From assembly GCF_019134595.1 (NCBI RefSeq), contig NZ_CP077770.1:3716501-3780500 (forward strand): a stretch of DNA of 64,000 nucleotides, written 5' to 3'. This stretch comes from Pseudoalteromonas shioyasakiensis (GTDB lineage: Bacteria; Pseudomonadota; Gammaproteobacteria; Enterobacterales; Alteromonadaceae). Positions 18,580-27,717 of this stretch are shown here, piece by piece. Within the stretch, counting starts at the first letter, position 1. Each line of letters starts with the position of its first letter. A program made the position numbers and the translations under genes. Below the pieces are notes generated by a model. It made no database searches. It saw only the letters and a list, made by a program, of their open reading frames with translations, and was not told the DNA's origin.

Positions 18580-20529
18580 TTAATTTGGTTCACGCAGATG
18601 GAACACTTGGCACTTGTTACCTAAATCAGGTTGTTGTGCGAAGTTAGTGTTTTCAGCTAAACCACAGTCACTTAAACCAAGCGCTTGTTTTGTGTAGCGG
18701 TTGATCAGCATCACACCACCACCTTCTACTGGAGCAATGCGCCACTGTGCTGTTTTCGCTGCACAAGAAGCCATTTCTACGTTGGCACCTGGTACTAAGG
18801 CGTTATCAGCTACCGCAGCACAGAACTCGCTGTCAGCGCTTTGCTTAAGGCTTACATAGCCAGTATCTGTTGGTGCGAAGAACCATTGTTGTGCATCTTT
18901 ATGCGTGTAAGCTTGTTGCTCAACATTGGTACCCGCTTTAACCGAATCTGCCACGCTAAGTGCTTTACCACTTTGTTGGCTTAATACTACAACACTACCC
19001 ATAGGGCGTAATTGCCAGTCGCCACATGCTGTTGCGTCGCTTTGCTGTAGAACCGCTTGGTTTTGTGCAGCAGAACAGCCTGCAACCGCTAAAGGCTTGC
19101 CTGTGTAACGGTTTGTGATAGATACATTACCATCTGTGCTTGGTGCTACTTTCCATTGCTGGCAGAAGTTATTACGCCATGCTGCAGATTGTACTTTAGC
19201 GTTATCTGCGTCATTACAGCTTTCAAGCTCTAAGAACTTGCTGTCTTCACGGTTAGCTAAACGAACAAAACCATCTGTTGTCGCATCAATAACCCATTGA
19301 CCATTGGTGCTTGCACACTGACGCTGTACAGCACGTGCATCTTGTGGATCAGCTGCAATGTCTAAACATAAGCCACTTGTTGCATTCACTAATTGGTAGC
19401 GCTGACCTTGTACTCGCGTTACTAGTGGACCGTATTCACCTGATGGCGGTGCTACTTCAACGCCTGGTGTTAATGGTTTACCAAAGCTTGGCGTGCCATC
19501 GTCGTTCCAAGTAAATTTTTGCGCACGTAATGAACGAGTCGCACTACAACCGTGCTCTACCGAATCATTACCGTGATAAACTAACCAGTCTTCTGTACCG
19601 TCTGGCGATGTGAAAAAGCCGTTGTGACCTGGGCCAAACACTTCTTCTGTACGCTCAAATACTGGCTTGTCGTATTTTTTCCAGCTGCTCGCTTTAAGCG
19701 GATCGTCACCAACAAGCTCAAGCATACCTAGTTTGTAATCAGGAGTATTACAGAAGCTTGCTGAGTACGTCATAAACGTACGACCATTGTGCTGTAAAAT
19801 TTCAGCACCTTCAGTTACTTTACGACCACTGATTTCCCAATCTAGCTCAGGACGCGTGATCACCGTATGCGGTGAGTTCTCTTTCAGTGTCCACGGATCT
19901 TCCATTTCAGCGATAATGTTTAATTGCTGATCGCCTTGCCATTGTGAGTAGATCACATATAGCTTGTCTTTGTATGTTAAGTAGTTACCGTCGATGTTCC
20001 ATACGTTAGGCATTAATGCGCCCTTGTATTCGTATGGACCCATAGGATCATCACCGGCACTTTCTAATACATTTAAGTGTTGGTTATCTAAAGTGCCATC
20101 AGTACCGGCTGTGTACATCATGTACCAACGGTAGCCGTTTGGTCCTTTTAGGCGGTGGAACTCAAACGCCCAAAAATTACAACAGCGCTCAGGGTTTGAA
20201 TCAGACCAAACATTGACTGGTGTTGCATCAGCAAGGCCAGCTAGTGTTGGTGATTTACGCATCACTAACTCAGATGTCCATGTTGTTGTGGTTAGGTAAT
20301 AGTTACCATCCCAGTACTCAAGCCATGGATCGGCGCCATTAGGAAAAAGTGGGTTGGTAAAAATACCATTATCTTGGATTGGCGCTTTTTCTGTGGCTGC
20401 CACGTCAGTTTTCTTAGCTGTGTTGTCTTCAGCTGTAGTCTGACAACCAGTCAGAGCGCCAAACGACAAGGCAAATACGCTGGCTAAGCCAGCCTTTTGC
20501 ATTGCGCTTTTAAGCTTTGTTGTTTTCAC
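18580..20529 (-). CDS. GH43 (exo-arabinofuranosidase type) lipoprotein with C-terminal ricin-type lectin domains
   Basis: A 649-residue lipoprotein starting at a GTG with AAGGAAC upstream; the signal ends ALTGC, Cys at 29. The GH43 domain (about 55-360) has Asp67 in NGADPWL, an Asp in NIDGNYL and a Glu in VTEGAEIL, resembling the exo-1,5-arabinofuranosidases (subfamily 26-like). The C-terminal 280 residues hold two ricin-type beta-trefoils (CBM13-like), seen as repeated LDIAADPQ, QRQCAST-GQW and NRYTGK/NRYTKQ blocks with QxW-type motifs. It lies 12 nt downstream of the mutarotase gene, so one transcript. The lectin part probably binds arabinan side chains; subfamily assignment is from segment similarity only. 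Confidence 0.85.
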   Translation of the reverse strand: MKTTKLKSAMQKAGLASVFALSFGALTGCQTTAEDNTAKKTDVAATEKAPIQDNGIFTNPLFPNGADPWLEYWDGNYYLTTTTWTSELVMRKSPTLAGLADATPVNVWSDSNPERCCNFWAFEFHRLKGPNGYRWYMMYTAGTDGTLDNQHLNVLESAGDDPMGPYEYKGALMPNVWNIDGNYLTYKDKLYVIYSQWQGDQQLNIIAEMEDPWTLKENSPHTVITRPELDWEISGRKVTEGAEILQHNGRTFMTYSASFCNTPDYKLGMLELVGDDPLKASSWKKYDKPVFERTEEVFGPGHNGFFTSPDGTEDWLVYHGNDSVEHGCSATRSLRAQKFTWNDDGTPSFGKPLTPGVEVAPPSGEYGPLVTRVQGQRYQLVNATSGLCLDIAADPQDARAVQRQCASTNGQWVIDATTDGFVRLANREDSKFLELESCNDADNAKVQSAAWRNNFCQQWKVAPSTDGNVSITNRYTGKPLAVAGCSAAQNQAVLQQSDATACGDWQLRPMGSVVVLSQQSGKALSVADSVKAGTNVEQQAYTHKDAQQWFFAPTDTGYVSLKQSADSEFCAAVADNALVPGANVEMASCAAKTAQWRIAPVEGGGVMLINRYTKQALGLSDCGLAENTNFAQQPDLGNKCQVFHLREPN

Positions 20530-20541
20530 GATTGTGTTCCT

Positions 20542-21753
20542 TTATTTTGTACCAAATTCGTACACGATGCGTGTTGAATACACGTCACCCGGTAATAATG
20601 TTGTGCTTGGGAACGTTGGCTGATTTGGTGCATCAGGGAAATGCTGTGGCTCTAAACAAAAACCACTTCTGAAATTATGCACTAAGCCAGACGCTTGCAC
20701 AGTACTACCGTCTAAGAAGTTACCTGAATAAAACTGTACTGCAGGCTCTTCTGTGTAAACTGTTAACGTACGGCCAGAGTTTGCTTCGTAAACCGTAGCA
20801 GCTTCAATAAGTTCATTACTTGGCGTGTCTTTAAGCACAAAGTTATGGTCATAACCTTTACCAAGTTTCAGTTGTTCGTTGCTAGCTTTGATATCTTGAC
20901 CAATTGCTTTAGCAGTACGGAAGTCAAACGGTGTGCCTGCAACATCCATCAACTCACCAGTTGGGATCAAGCCGCCATCCACAGGGGTAATTGCTTTTGA
21001 GTTAATTTGCATTTGGTGATCAAGAATGTCGCCTTTACCCGCTAGGTTGAAGTAGCTGTGTTGCGTCATATTGATGATGGTAGGCTTGCTTGTCGTAGCA
21101 ATAAACTGCATATCTAACGTGTTGTTGTTCGTTAGCGTGTAAGTCACTTCTGTCGTTACTTCACCTGGGTAACCTTGGTCACCATCAGGGCTCACTAAAC
21201 TTAGGGTAACACCAGCACTGTTTTGCGTCGTGAACGGTGTCATGTTCCACACTTTTTTATCGAAACCTTGCACACCACCATGTAAGTGGTTGTCACCATC
21301 GTTAGTTGCTAATTGGTATTCAGTGCCATTTAAGGTGAATTTACCGTTAGCGATACGGTTACCAAAACGACCGATGATTGCACCGTAGTAAGTTGTCGCT
21401 TTTGTGTATGCTTCTAGGTTATCTAAACCCAGTACAATATTACCCATTTCGCCTTTTGCATCTGGTGTTTCAATACGCGTGATAATGCCGCCGTAGTTGA
21501 TTACATCAACGCTAATACCATTGCTATTAGTCAGCGTTACTTGATTAACCGGCGTTTGATCAGCCAGAACGCCATAGGCCGTCATTGATGCTGAAGGGGA
21601 AGTAGTCATATTGTCTCCTTGATGAGCACAAGCTGGTGTAAGGGCAATCCCACATGTCACCAACAATGCATAAAGCCCGCGCGACTTTTTCGTGTTCGAA
21701 CTGGCTGTTTGATGAGTTGTTTTTAAACCTTGGAAAACACATTGCAATGACAT
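20542..21753 (-). CDS. galM: Exported aldose 1-epimerase (mutarotase)
   Basis: GalM-family mutarotase that interconverts anomers of arabinose or other aldoses. Family blocks: NYGGIITRIETPD, GRFGNRIANGKF, NDGDNHLHGG, TQHSYFNLAG (catalytic His) and CLEPQHFPDAPN near the end. The first ATG (21753) gives an N-terminal hydrophobic stretch ending LTPACAHQG, so the long product is exported, possibly lipidated. An internal ATG at 21609 (MTTSPSASM) has a much stronger AAGGAGAC Shine-Dalgarno and would give a 355-residue cytoplasmic enzyme. Both forms may exist. It leads a transcript with the GH43-ricin gene and follows an operator-like palindrome. Confidence 0.9.
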   Translation of the reverse strand: MSLQCVFQGLKTTHQTASSNTKKSRGLYALLVTCGIALTPACAHQGDNMTTSPSASMTAYGVLADQTPVNQVTLTNSNGISVDVINYGGIITRIETPDAKGEMGNIVLGLDNLEAYTKATTYYGAIIGRFGNRIANGKFTLNGTEYQLATNDGDNHLHGGVQGFDKKVWNMTPFTTQNSAGVTLSLVSPDGDQGYPGEVTTEVTYTLTNNNTLDMQFIATTSKPTIINMTQHSYFNLAGKGDILDHQMQINSKAITPVDGGLIPTGELMDVAGTPFDFRTAKAIGQDIKASNEQLKLGKGYDHNFVLKDTPSNELIEAATVYEANSGRTLTVYTEEPAVQFYSGNFLDGSTVQASGLVHNFRSGFCLEPQHFPDAPNQPTFPSTTLLPGDVYSTRIVYEFGTK

Positions 21754-21772
21754 ATGAATAACCTTTTTGTAA

Positions 21773-21797
21773 TTGTATTTATAGTTTTATAATACAA
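21773..21797 (-). promoter_or_regulatory. Operator-like palindrome before galM
   Basis: TTGTATT (21773-21779) and AATACAA (21791-21797) form a perfect 7 bp inverted repeat with an 11 bp AT-rich spacer, 20-44 nt upstream of the first galM ATG. That is where a repressor of the core promoter would bind. The half-site is the same as the TTGTAT sites before the receptor/GH43 pair, araB and tal. Confidence 0.55.
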
Positions 21798-21824
21798 ATA
21801 AGGGTGTCATTGCAACTTTAATCG

Positions 21825-22409
21825 CTAAAGTTGAATTTTTCCGTCTTTCACCATGATGCAATCCATTCCCGCACTTTTGGCAGCTTGATAACCAATTTGC
21901 GTGTCTTCAAACACCACACATTGGCTTGGCTCAACACCTAATTGCTCTGCTACTTTTAAGAATGTTTCTGGGTTTGGCTTGCCTCTACTTACATCACTGG
22001 CAGTCACTAACGCACCTATTTTATTTATTAAATTGGTATCAGTTAGATGATCAATTGCATGTTCGCGGTCAGCGCCTGTGCCTACCCCCATTGGTAATAC
22101 ACCATGGTACTTTTCAAGTACTGCGACGGTTTCGTCAATTACCAGCGGTTGGTGCTGTAAATCAACCCAAAACTGGTGTTTATCTTTTGCCACAACCAGA
22201 GGGTCATGTTCTAAACCAAATTTTTCGTTAAGCATTTCAATTGTTTTAACGGTCGGAATGCCACCTAAGCTGTACATGTAGTCGTAATCGAATGGGTAGC
22301 CATAGGCTTCGCAAGCTTTTTGCCATGCCTGTAAGTGACTGCCCATTGAGTCAATTAAGGTGCCATCCATATCAAAAATAATGCCTTGGTAGGCGCTTAA
22401 ATCGATCAT
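21825..22409 (-). CDS. HAD family phosphatase / beta-phosphoglucomutase-like (YqaB type)
   Basis: A 194-residue haloacid dehalogenase hydrolase of subfamily I. The start at 22409 has a strong AGGAGTAG; a start nine codons earlier lacks one. Motif I is FDMDGTLIDS, motif II TASDVSRGKPNPETF with its conserved Lys, and motif III FEDTQIGYQAA. A small helical cap between motifs I and II suggests small phosphosugar substrates, as in YqaB/YniC. It lies between araA and galM on the same strand with 136 and 71 bp gaps, so it may share the arabinose transcript. A detoxifying role against misprocessed sugar phosphates is inference from position. Confidence 0.8.
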   Translation of the reverse strand: MIDLSAYQGIIFDMDGTLIDSMGSHLQAWQKACEAYGYPFDYDYMYSLGGIPTVKTIEMLNEKFGLEHDPLVVAKDKHQFWVDLQHQPLVIDETVAVLEKYHGVLPMGVGTGADREHAIDHLTDTNLINKIGALVTASDVSRGKPNPETFLKVAEQLGVEPSQCVVFEDTQIGYQAAKSAGMDCIMVKDGKIQL

Positions 22410-22443
22410 ATCTACTCCTAAAATGTTTCGCTTCACAATAGCA

Positions 22444-22523
22444 TAAGCCAGCGAAGAGCGAGGCTCATCACTGGCTTAATCGACAACAAAATTTGGGGTG
22501 AACGTGCTCACACACAGCACGTT
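22444..22523. other. Two hairpins between araA and the HAD gene
   Basis: TAAGCCAG (22444-22451) pairs with CTGGCTTA (22471-22478), and AACGTGCT (22501-22508) pairs with AGCACGTT (22516-22523). Neither has a T-run on the minus strand, so they look more like mRNA-stabilising or processing structures than terminators. Confidence 0.45.
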
Positions 22524-22545
22524 CTAGTACATAAAGTACTAATTC

Positions 22546-24045
22546 TTACAGGCCACGTTTTAGCATGTAATAAGCTGCGTTATGACGAAGCTCTGTTTTG
22601 AAACCACGGATCGTCGTATCGTTATCGATGATCATCGTTTCAACGCCAGCCATTTCAGCAAAATCGATAATCATATCGGTTGTTACTGCTTGGCTGTATG
22701 CTGTGTGGTGTGCACCACCGGCGTGGATCCATGCAGCTGATGCTACAGATAGATTTGGTTTTGGTTCCCAAAGCGCTGAAGCAACAGGTAAGTGAGGTAA
22801 ATCAGCTGGCGGAGCCACTGTATCTACTTCGTTGATTAGAATACGGAAACGGTTACCCATATCAATTGGTGATACGTTGATTGCAGCACCCGGTTTTGCA
22901 GTAAACAATAAACGACCTACATCACATTTCACACCGATAGTGTGCTGGTGAACTTCAAGACGTGGTTTTTGTGCTGCAATTGAAGGACACACTTCTAACA
23001 TGTGCGCGCCAAGTACTTGGTCAGTCTCACCCATGTTGTAAGTGTAATCTTCCATGAATGAACAACCGCCGTCACGGCCTTCACCCATTACTTTCATGAT
23101 GCGAACCATAGCAGCTGTTTTCCAGTCACCCTCACCACCGTAACCATAGCCTTTCGACATTAGGCGCTGTGTAGCAAGACCAGGAAGACCAGAAAGACCT
23201 GATAAGTCTTCAAAACAGTTAGTGAATGCTTTAAAGCCGCCTTTCTCTAAGAAACGCTCCATACCAAGCTCTAAACGAGCTTCGTTGCGTAGCATTTTCA
23301 CTGCGTAATCGTCTTGTAGAGTTTCGTCAGCAATTACGTAGTCTTGCTTATAAAGCTCTAACTGTGCATCAACTTCTTCTTCAGTGATAGTATCAACCAC
23401 TTTTACAAGCTCAGCGACACCAAACGCGTGTACTTCATAACCAAAAGTAATTTGCGCTGAAACTTTGTTACCTTCAGTAACTGCAACTTGACGCATGTTG
23501 TCGCCAAAACGCGCAACTTTAAGTGTTTGGCTTTCTGCCCAACCTTTTGCCGCACGACACCAGTCATCTAACTGCTGTTGTACGTCAGCACGTTGCCAGT
23601 GACCTGCAACAACTTTACGCTCTTTACGCATTACAGTACCGATGAAACCGAACTCACGGTCACCGTGTGCACTTTGGTGCGTATTCATGTAGTTCATGTT
23701 GATGTCAGACCAAGGAAGGGCTGCATTGAACTGAGTATGAAGGTGTAACCAAGGCTTACGTAATTCGCTTAGGCCAGCAATCCACATTTTCGCAGGTGAG
23801 AAAGTGTGCATCCATAAAACTAAACCAACACAGTTAGGATCCGTATTTGCCGCTTGGCAAACAGCGTGAATTTCTTCAGGTGACTTAACGGTAGGCTTAC
23901 ATACCAAGTTTACTGGTAGATTAGCTTCGCTGTTTAAGCCCGCTACAATTGCTTCGCTGTCTTTGGCAACCGTTTCTAACACCTTAGGACCATAAAGATG
24001 TTGTGAGCCGGTAACAAACCAGACTTCTTTCGTCATCGTCGTCAT
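22546..24045 (-). CDS. araA: L-arabinose isomerase
   Basis: Converts L-arabinose to L-ribulose in the cytoplasm, first step of the isomerase pathway. 499 residues, the usual AraA length. Recognised by [12 protein letters not shown] at the N-terminus, [34 protein letters not shown] with the metal-binding Glu, [26 protein letters not shown], and HHTAYSQAV. The start at 24045 has AGAGGATT upstream; an ATG three codons later is also possible. It follows araD by 23 nt. Gene order araB-araD-araA on the minus strand differs from the E. coli order araBAD. Confidence 0.97.
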   Translation of the reverse strand: MTTMTKEVWFVTGSQHLYGPKVLETVAKDSEAIVAGLNSEANLPVNLVCKPTVKSPEEIHAVCQAANTDPNCVGLVLWMHTFSPAKMWIAGLSELRKPWLHLHTQFNAALPWSDINMNYMNTHQSAHGDREFGFIGTVMRKERKVVAGHWQRADVQQQLDDWCRAAKGWAESQTLKVARFGDNMRQVAVTEGNKVSAQITFGYEVHAFGVAELVKVVDTITEEEVDAQLELYKQDYVIADETLQDDYAVKMLRNEARLELGMERFLEKGGFKAFTNCFEDLSGLSGLPGLATQRLMSKGYGYGGEGDWKTAAMVRIMKVMGEGRDGGCSFMEDYTYNMGETDQVLGAHMLEVCPSIAAQKPRLEVHQHTIGVKCDVGRLLFTAKPGAAINVSPIDMGNRFRILINEVDTVAPPADLPHLPVASALWEPKPNLSVASAAWIHAGGAHHTAYSQAVTTDMIIDFAEMAGVETMIIDNDTTIRGFKTELRHNAAYYMLKRGL

Positions 24046-24068
24046 GTTAATAATCCTCTAAATTCTTG

Positions 24069-24764
24069 CTATTTGCTCTGACCGTAATACGCGTTTTTAC
24101 CGTGCTTACGTAGATAATGTTTATCCATCACTGCTTTTTTAAGTTCAGCTGCGTGTGGATCTAAAGTGCGTGTTAAATACGCCATGCGTGCAATCTCTTC
24201 GAGTAGCGCTGCATGGTATACAGACTGAGCGGCATCTTTACCCCACGTGAAAGGCGCATGACCCGCAACAATCACCATAGGTGCAGCTTTCGGATCGCGG
24301 TCTTGATACGCATCAGTAATTTGAATACCGGTTTCTAATTCATAATCGCCATTCACTTGCTCATCGGTTAGCTCACGAGTACAGGTGATGTCACCGTGTA
24401 CATAGTCAGCGTGAGTTGTGCCAAGGCAAGGAATGCTTTGTTTTGCTTGTGCCCATGCAGTTGCATAGGTCGAATGCGTGTGTGTTACACCGCCAATTGA
24501 ATCAAAGTGGCGATATAAATGAACATGTGTTTTTGTGTCAGAAGACGGACGCATAGACCCTTCAACAATGTTGTTTTCAAGGTCGACGATCACCATGTCT
24601 TCGGCTTTCATTTGGTCGTACGATACACCACTTGGTTTAATCGCAATCACGCCTTTGTCGCGATCGATTTGCGATACGTTACCAAAGGTATAAATTACTA
24701 AGCCACGACGTTGCAGCTCCATGTTCGCTTCATAGACTTCACGTTTTAGTTCAGTAAAACTCAT
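24069..24764 (-). CDS. araD: L-ribulose-5-phosphate 4-epimerase
   Basis: Zinc-dependent class II aldolase-fold epimerase, 231 residues, converting L-ribulose-5-phosphate to D-xylulose-5-phosphate. Markers: GNVSQIDRDKGVIAIKPSGV at the phosphate site, MRPSSDTKTHVHLYRHF, GGVTHTHSTYATAWAQ with the zinc His pair, TTHADYVHGDI and VAGHAPFTWGKDA. The ATG overlaps the araB stop by 4 nt and has GGAGAC upstream, so translation is coupled to araB. It joins the pathway to the pentose phosphate genes at 26645-29718. Confidence 0.97.
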   Translation of the reverse strand: MSFTELKREVYEANMELQRRGLVIYTFGNVSQIDRDKGVIAIKPSGVSYDQMKAEDMVIVDLENNIVEGSMRPSSDTKTHVHLYRHFDSIGGVTHTHSTYATAWAQAKQSIPCLGTTHADYVHGDITCTRELTDEQVNGDYELETGIQITDAYQDRDPKAAPMVIVAGHAPFTWGKDAAQSVYHAALLEEIARMAYLTRTLDPHAAELKKAVMDKHYLRKHGKNAYYGQSK

Positions 24765-26413
24765 GCTTTGTCTCCGTTTACATAGCTTGCAAGTGCTTGG
24801 TAGTTTGCATAAAGCTCGTCATACACAGCAACGCGCTCAGGGTTAGGTAAGTACTGATGACATACAGACGACGCCATAACTTTTTGAGCATCTGCCACTG
24901 TTGCGTGCTCACCCGCAGCAACCGAAGCCATAATTGCTGCACCCAATGCACAGCTTTGCTCACTTTCTAAAACGTCGATTGGGCAGTTCCAAACATCAGC
25001 ACACGTTTGCATTACGTAGTCTGATTTTTTAGAAATACCGCCGATAACAACCACTGACTCGATTGGTACGCCTTCGCTACGGAAACGCTCAGTGATAGCA
25101 CGTGCGCCAAAGGCAGTTGCTTCAACAAGTGCTTTGAAGAACTTAGGTGCATCAGTGCCCATTTTTAAGCCTGTTAATGCCATGGCAACGCTTTGGTCTG
25201 CATCTGGCGTACGACGACCATTTACCCAATCAAGCGCAGTTACGTCGCTGCTTGATACAGGCAGTGCTGCCGCCGCTTTTGATAAATCAACTAAGATTGA
25301 ATCTTCTAGCTTGTTAACTAACGCTTGCTCAGCGTCAGATAGATTTGTAAGTTGACGAGTTGGCCAAAGTACTAGGTTCTTGAACCATGCGTATAAGTCA
25401 CCGAATGCAGATTGACCGGCTTCTAAACCAATTAACCCTGGGATCACTGAGCCATCAACTTGACCACAAATACCTTTAACGCAAGTATCACCTAGTTGTT
25501 CTTTAGACGTTACTGTGATGTCACAAGTTGAGGTACCCATTACTTTGGTTAGAACACCAGGGCGAACATTGGCTGCTACTGCACCCATGTGACAGTCAAA
25601 TGCACCGTAACCAATCACGATACCTTGTGGTAAACCTAACTTCTCGGCCCACTCAGCAGTTAAGTTGCCAGCAACTTGGTCACTTGGCTCTGTAGTTGCA
25701 TTTAACGTATCAACAACACCATCTAATAGTGGATCGATATTGCTGAAGAAACTGTTTGGTGGGAAACCACCCCACTGCTCGTTCCACATTTGTTTGTGGC
25801 CCGTTGCACAACGACCTAGCTTTAATGCTTCAGGGTGTGTTGTGCCACACATTAGCGCGGTCATCCAATCGCAGTGCTCAACCCATGAATAAGTGGCTGC
25901 TTTAACACTGCTATCAACGCGGAAGATATGTAATGCTTTGGCCCAGTACCACTCAGAAGAGTAGATACCGCCCATGTGTGAAAGGTAGTTCACATCATTG
26001 TTAGTTGCAGCTTCAGTGATTTCATTTGCTTCTTTAATAGACGTATGGTCTTTCCACAAAATGAACATTGCATTTGGGTTTTCTGCAAATTCTTCAGTTA
26101 ATGCCAGTGGTGTACCTTGACTATTAATTGCTACAGGTGTTGAGCCTGTCGTATCAAAGCTCATACCCACTACTTTGTCTGCAGTACCTGCTGGAACTTG
26201 TGACCAAAGACCATTAACTACTTCTACAAGGCTATCAATATAGTCTTGTGGATGCTGACGAAACTGATCTTTACTTGGGTCACAATATAAACCTTGTGCC
26301 CAGCGCGGGTAGTTTACTAAATGGCTGGCAAGTTCTTCACCAGTCGCAACATCAACGAGTAATGCTCTTACCGAGTCCGACCCGTAGTCTAATCCCAACG
26401 TATAACGAGACAT
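24761..26413 (-). CDS. araB: Ribulokinase
   Basis: FGGY carbohydrate kinase of 550 residues, phosphorylating L-ribulose to L-ribulose-5-phosphate. Seen: N-terminal TLGLDYGSDSVRALLVD, LWKDHTSIKEA, IGYGAFDCHMGAVAA, KVMGTSTCDIT for ATP binding, and the FGGY-like VVVIGGISKKSDYVMQ C-terminal signature. The ATG has GAAAGG five to ten bases upstream. It is the first gene of araB-araD-araA and divergent from tal; the shared region carries TTGTATGATA sites, so expression is probably arabinose-responsive. Confidence 0.97.
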   Translation of the reverse strand: MSRYTLGLDYGSDSVRALLVDVATGEELASHLVNYPRWAQGLYCDPSKDQFRQHPQDYIDSLVEVVNGLWSQVPAGTADKVVGMSFDTTGSTPVAINSQGTPLALTEEFAENPNAMFILWKDHTSIKEANEITEAATNNDVNYLSHMGGIYSSEWYWAKALHIFRVDSSVKAATYSWVEHCDWMTALMCGTTHPEALKLGRCATGHKQMWNEQWGGFPPNSFFSNIDPLLDGVVDTLNATTEPSDQVAGNLTAEWAEKLGLPQGIVIGYGAFDCHMGAVAANVRPGVLTKVMGTSTCDITVTSKEQLGDTCVKGICGQVDGSVIPGLIGLEAGQSAFGDLYAWFKNLVLWPTRQLTNLSDAEQALVNKLEDSILVDLSKAAAALPVSSSDVTALDWVNGRRTPDADQSVAMALTGLKMGTDAPKFFKALVEATAFGARAITERFRSEGVPIESVVVIGGISKKSDYVMQTCADVWNCPIDVLESEQSCALGAAIMASVAAGEHATVADAQKVMASSVCHQYLPNPERVAVYDELYANYQALASYVNGDKA

Positions 26414-26644
26414 AATTACCTTTCACTAATTGCTTACTAACATTGTTAGTCATTATCTTTATTTGTATGATAATATCAACAATACCAGATTGTAAAGGTA
26501 TTATAAAAATATTATTAACAGGATTATTTGCTGCTGGCGGGCGATTTATTGCGCAGTTTCTCTGGTAGATTAGATTGTTTTTTCAGCACAAATAATAGGT
26601 TAAAGCCACTACATTAACTTTTGTATGATAAGAATGGGATAACT
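26414..26644. promoter_or_regulatory. araB-tal divergent promoter region with operator-like sites
   Basis: ATTTGTATGATAATATC at 26461-26477, about 50 nt before araB, and TTTGTATGATAAG at 26620-26632, 13 nt before the tal ATG, share nine identical bases (TTTGTATGATAA core). A GGTATTATAAAAAT run near 26498 resembles the right arm of the galM palindrome. The tal-proximal copy could also be read as a -10 box, so the operator reading is inference. Confidence 0.5.
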
Positions 26645-27598
26645 ATGTCTAGTCAATTAGAACAACTTAAAGCAGTAACAACCGTTGTTGCTGACACGGG
26701 TGATTTTGAAGCAATCAACGAATATAAACCGCAAGATGCAACAACAAACCCATCACTAATCTTAAACGCGATTCAAATTGAGAAATATCGCCCACTTGCT
26801 GCCGAAGCCGTATCATGGGCAAAAGCACAAAGCAGTGACGCAGCTGAAGTTGTAACAAAAGCAGCTGATAAGCTAGCGGTATTAATTGGCTCTAAATTAA
26901 TGGAGCAAGTGCCAGGTTTAGTTTCAACAGAAGTTGATGCACGCTTATCATTTGATACTCAAGCAACCATTGATAAAGCACTTGAGCTTGTTGCTTTATA
27001 TAAAGAGCAAGGTATCGACACATCGCGCGTATTAATCAAAATTGCTTCAACATGGGAAGGTATTCAAGCAGCTAAAGTTCTTGAAGCACAAGGTATCCGT
27101 TGTAACCTAACGCTGGTATTTGCATTTGCTCAAGCACGCGCTTGTGCCGAAGTAGGTGCTTACCTAATTTCACCATTCGTTGGTCGTATTCTTGACTGGT
27201 ACAAAGCACAAGATGCAAGCGCTGATTTCGACGGTGCTAACGATCCGGGCGTTAAATCAGTAACGCATATCTACAACTACTTCAAAAAGCACGGCTACGA
27301 CACGATTGTAATGGGCGCAAGTTTCCGTAACATCGGTGAAATCCAAGAATTAGCAGGTTGTGACCGCTTAACTATCAGCCCTAAGTTACTTGCTGAACTA
27401 GCTGCAACTGACGCACCTTTAACTCAAAAACTATTACCAGCAACAGAAAAAGCAGAAGCGCCAGCGGCAATGACTGAGCAAGCTTTCCGCTGGGAAATGA
27501 ATGAAGATGCCATGGCTACTGAAAAGCTTAGCCAAGGTATTCGTCAGTTCGCAATTGACCAAGAGAAACTTGAGTCAATCTTAAGCGAATTAGTTTAA
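26645..27598 (+). CDS. tal: Transaldolase
   Basis: Pentose phosphate pathway transaldolase, 317 residues. I take the ATG at 26645 ([20 protein letters not shown]), which matches the family's usual N-terminus; eight extra codons in frame upstream cover the operator-like site. Key residues: DATTNPSL, the Schiff-base Lys in [43 protein letters not shown] and [10 protein letters not shown]. It is divergent from araB and convergent with the transketolase gene, so the non-oxidative pathway sits directly beside the arabinose genes and would dispose of xylulose-5-phosphate. Confidence 0.96.
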   Translation: MSSQLEQLKAVTTVVADTGDFEAINEYKPQDATTNPSLILNAIQIEKYRPLAAEAVSWAKAQSSDAAEVVTKAADKLAVLIGSKLMEQVPGLVSTEVDARLSFDTQATIDKALELVALYKEQGIDTSRVLIKIASTWEGIQAAKVLEAQGIRCNLTLVFAFAQARACAEVGAYLISPFVGRILDWYKAQDASADFDGANDPGVKSVTHIYNYFKKHGYDTIVMGASFRNIGEIQELAGCDRLTISPKLLAELAATDAPLTQKLLPATEKAEAPAAMTEQAFRWEMNEDAMATEKLSQGIRQFAIDQEKLESILSELV

Positions 27599-27616
27599 AC
27601 CGATTGTTTAAGCAGC

Positions 27617-27651
27617 AAAAAGCCCGCAAACCAAAGTTTGCGGGCTTTTTT
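27617..27651 (+). terminator. Intrinsic terminator after tal
   Basis: A GC-rich stem (AAAAGCCCGCAAA / TTTGCGGGCTTTT) with a short loop and T-run; A/T symmetry makes it potentially bidirectional. A second hairpin (GCCTGC...GCAGGC, 27656-27675) toward the transketolase stop may serve the minus strand. Confidence 0.9.
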
Positions 27652-27717
27652 ATTGCCTGCCTTTTAGTAAAAGCAGGCTTATCGTGTTGCGATTACGATA
27701 ATTTTTTACCAGTCACA

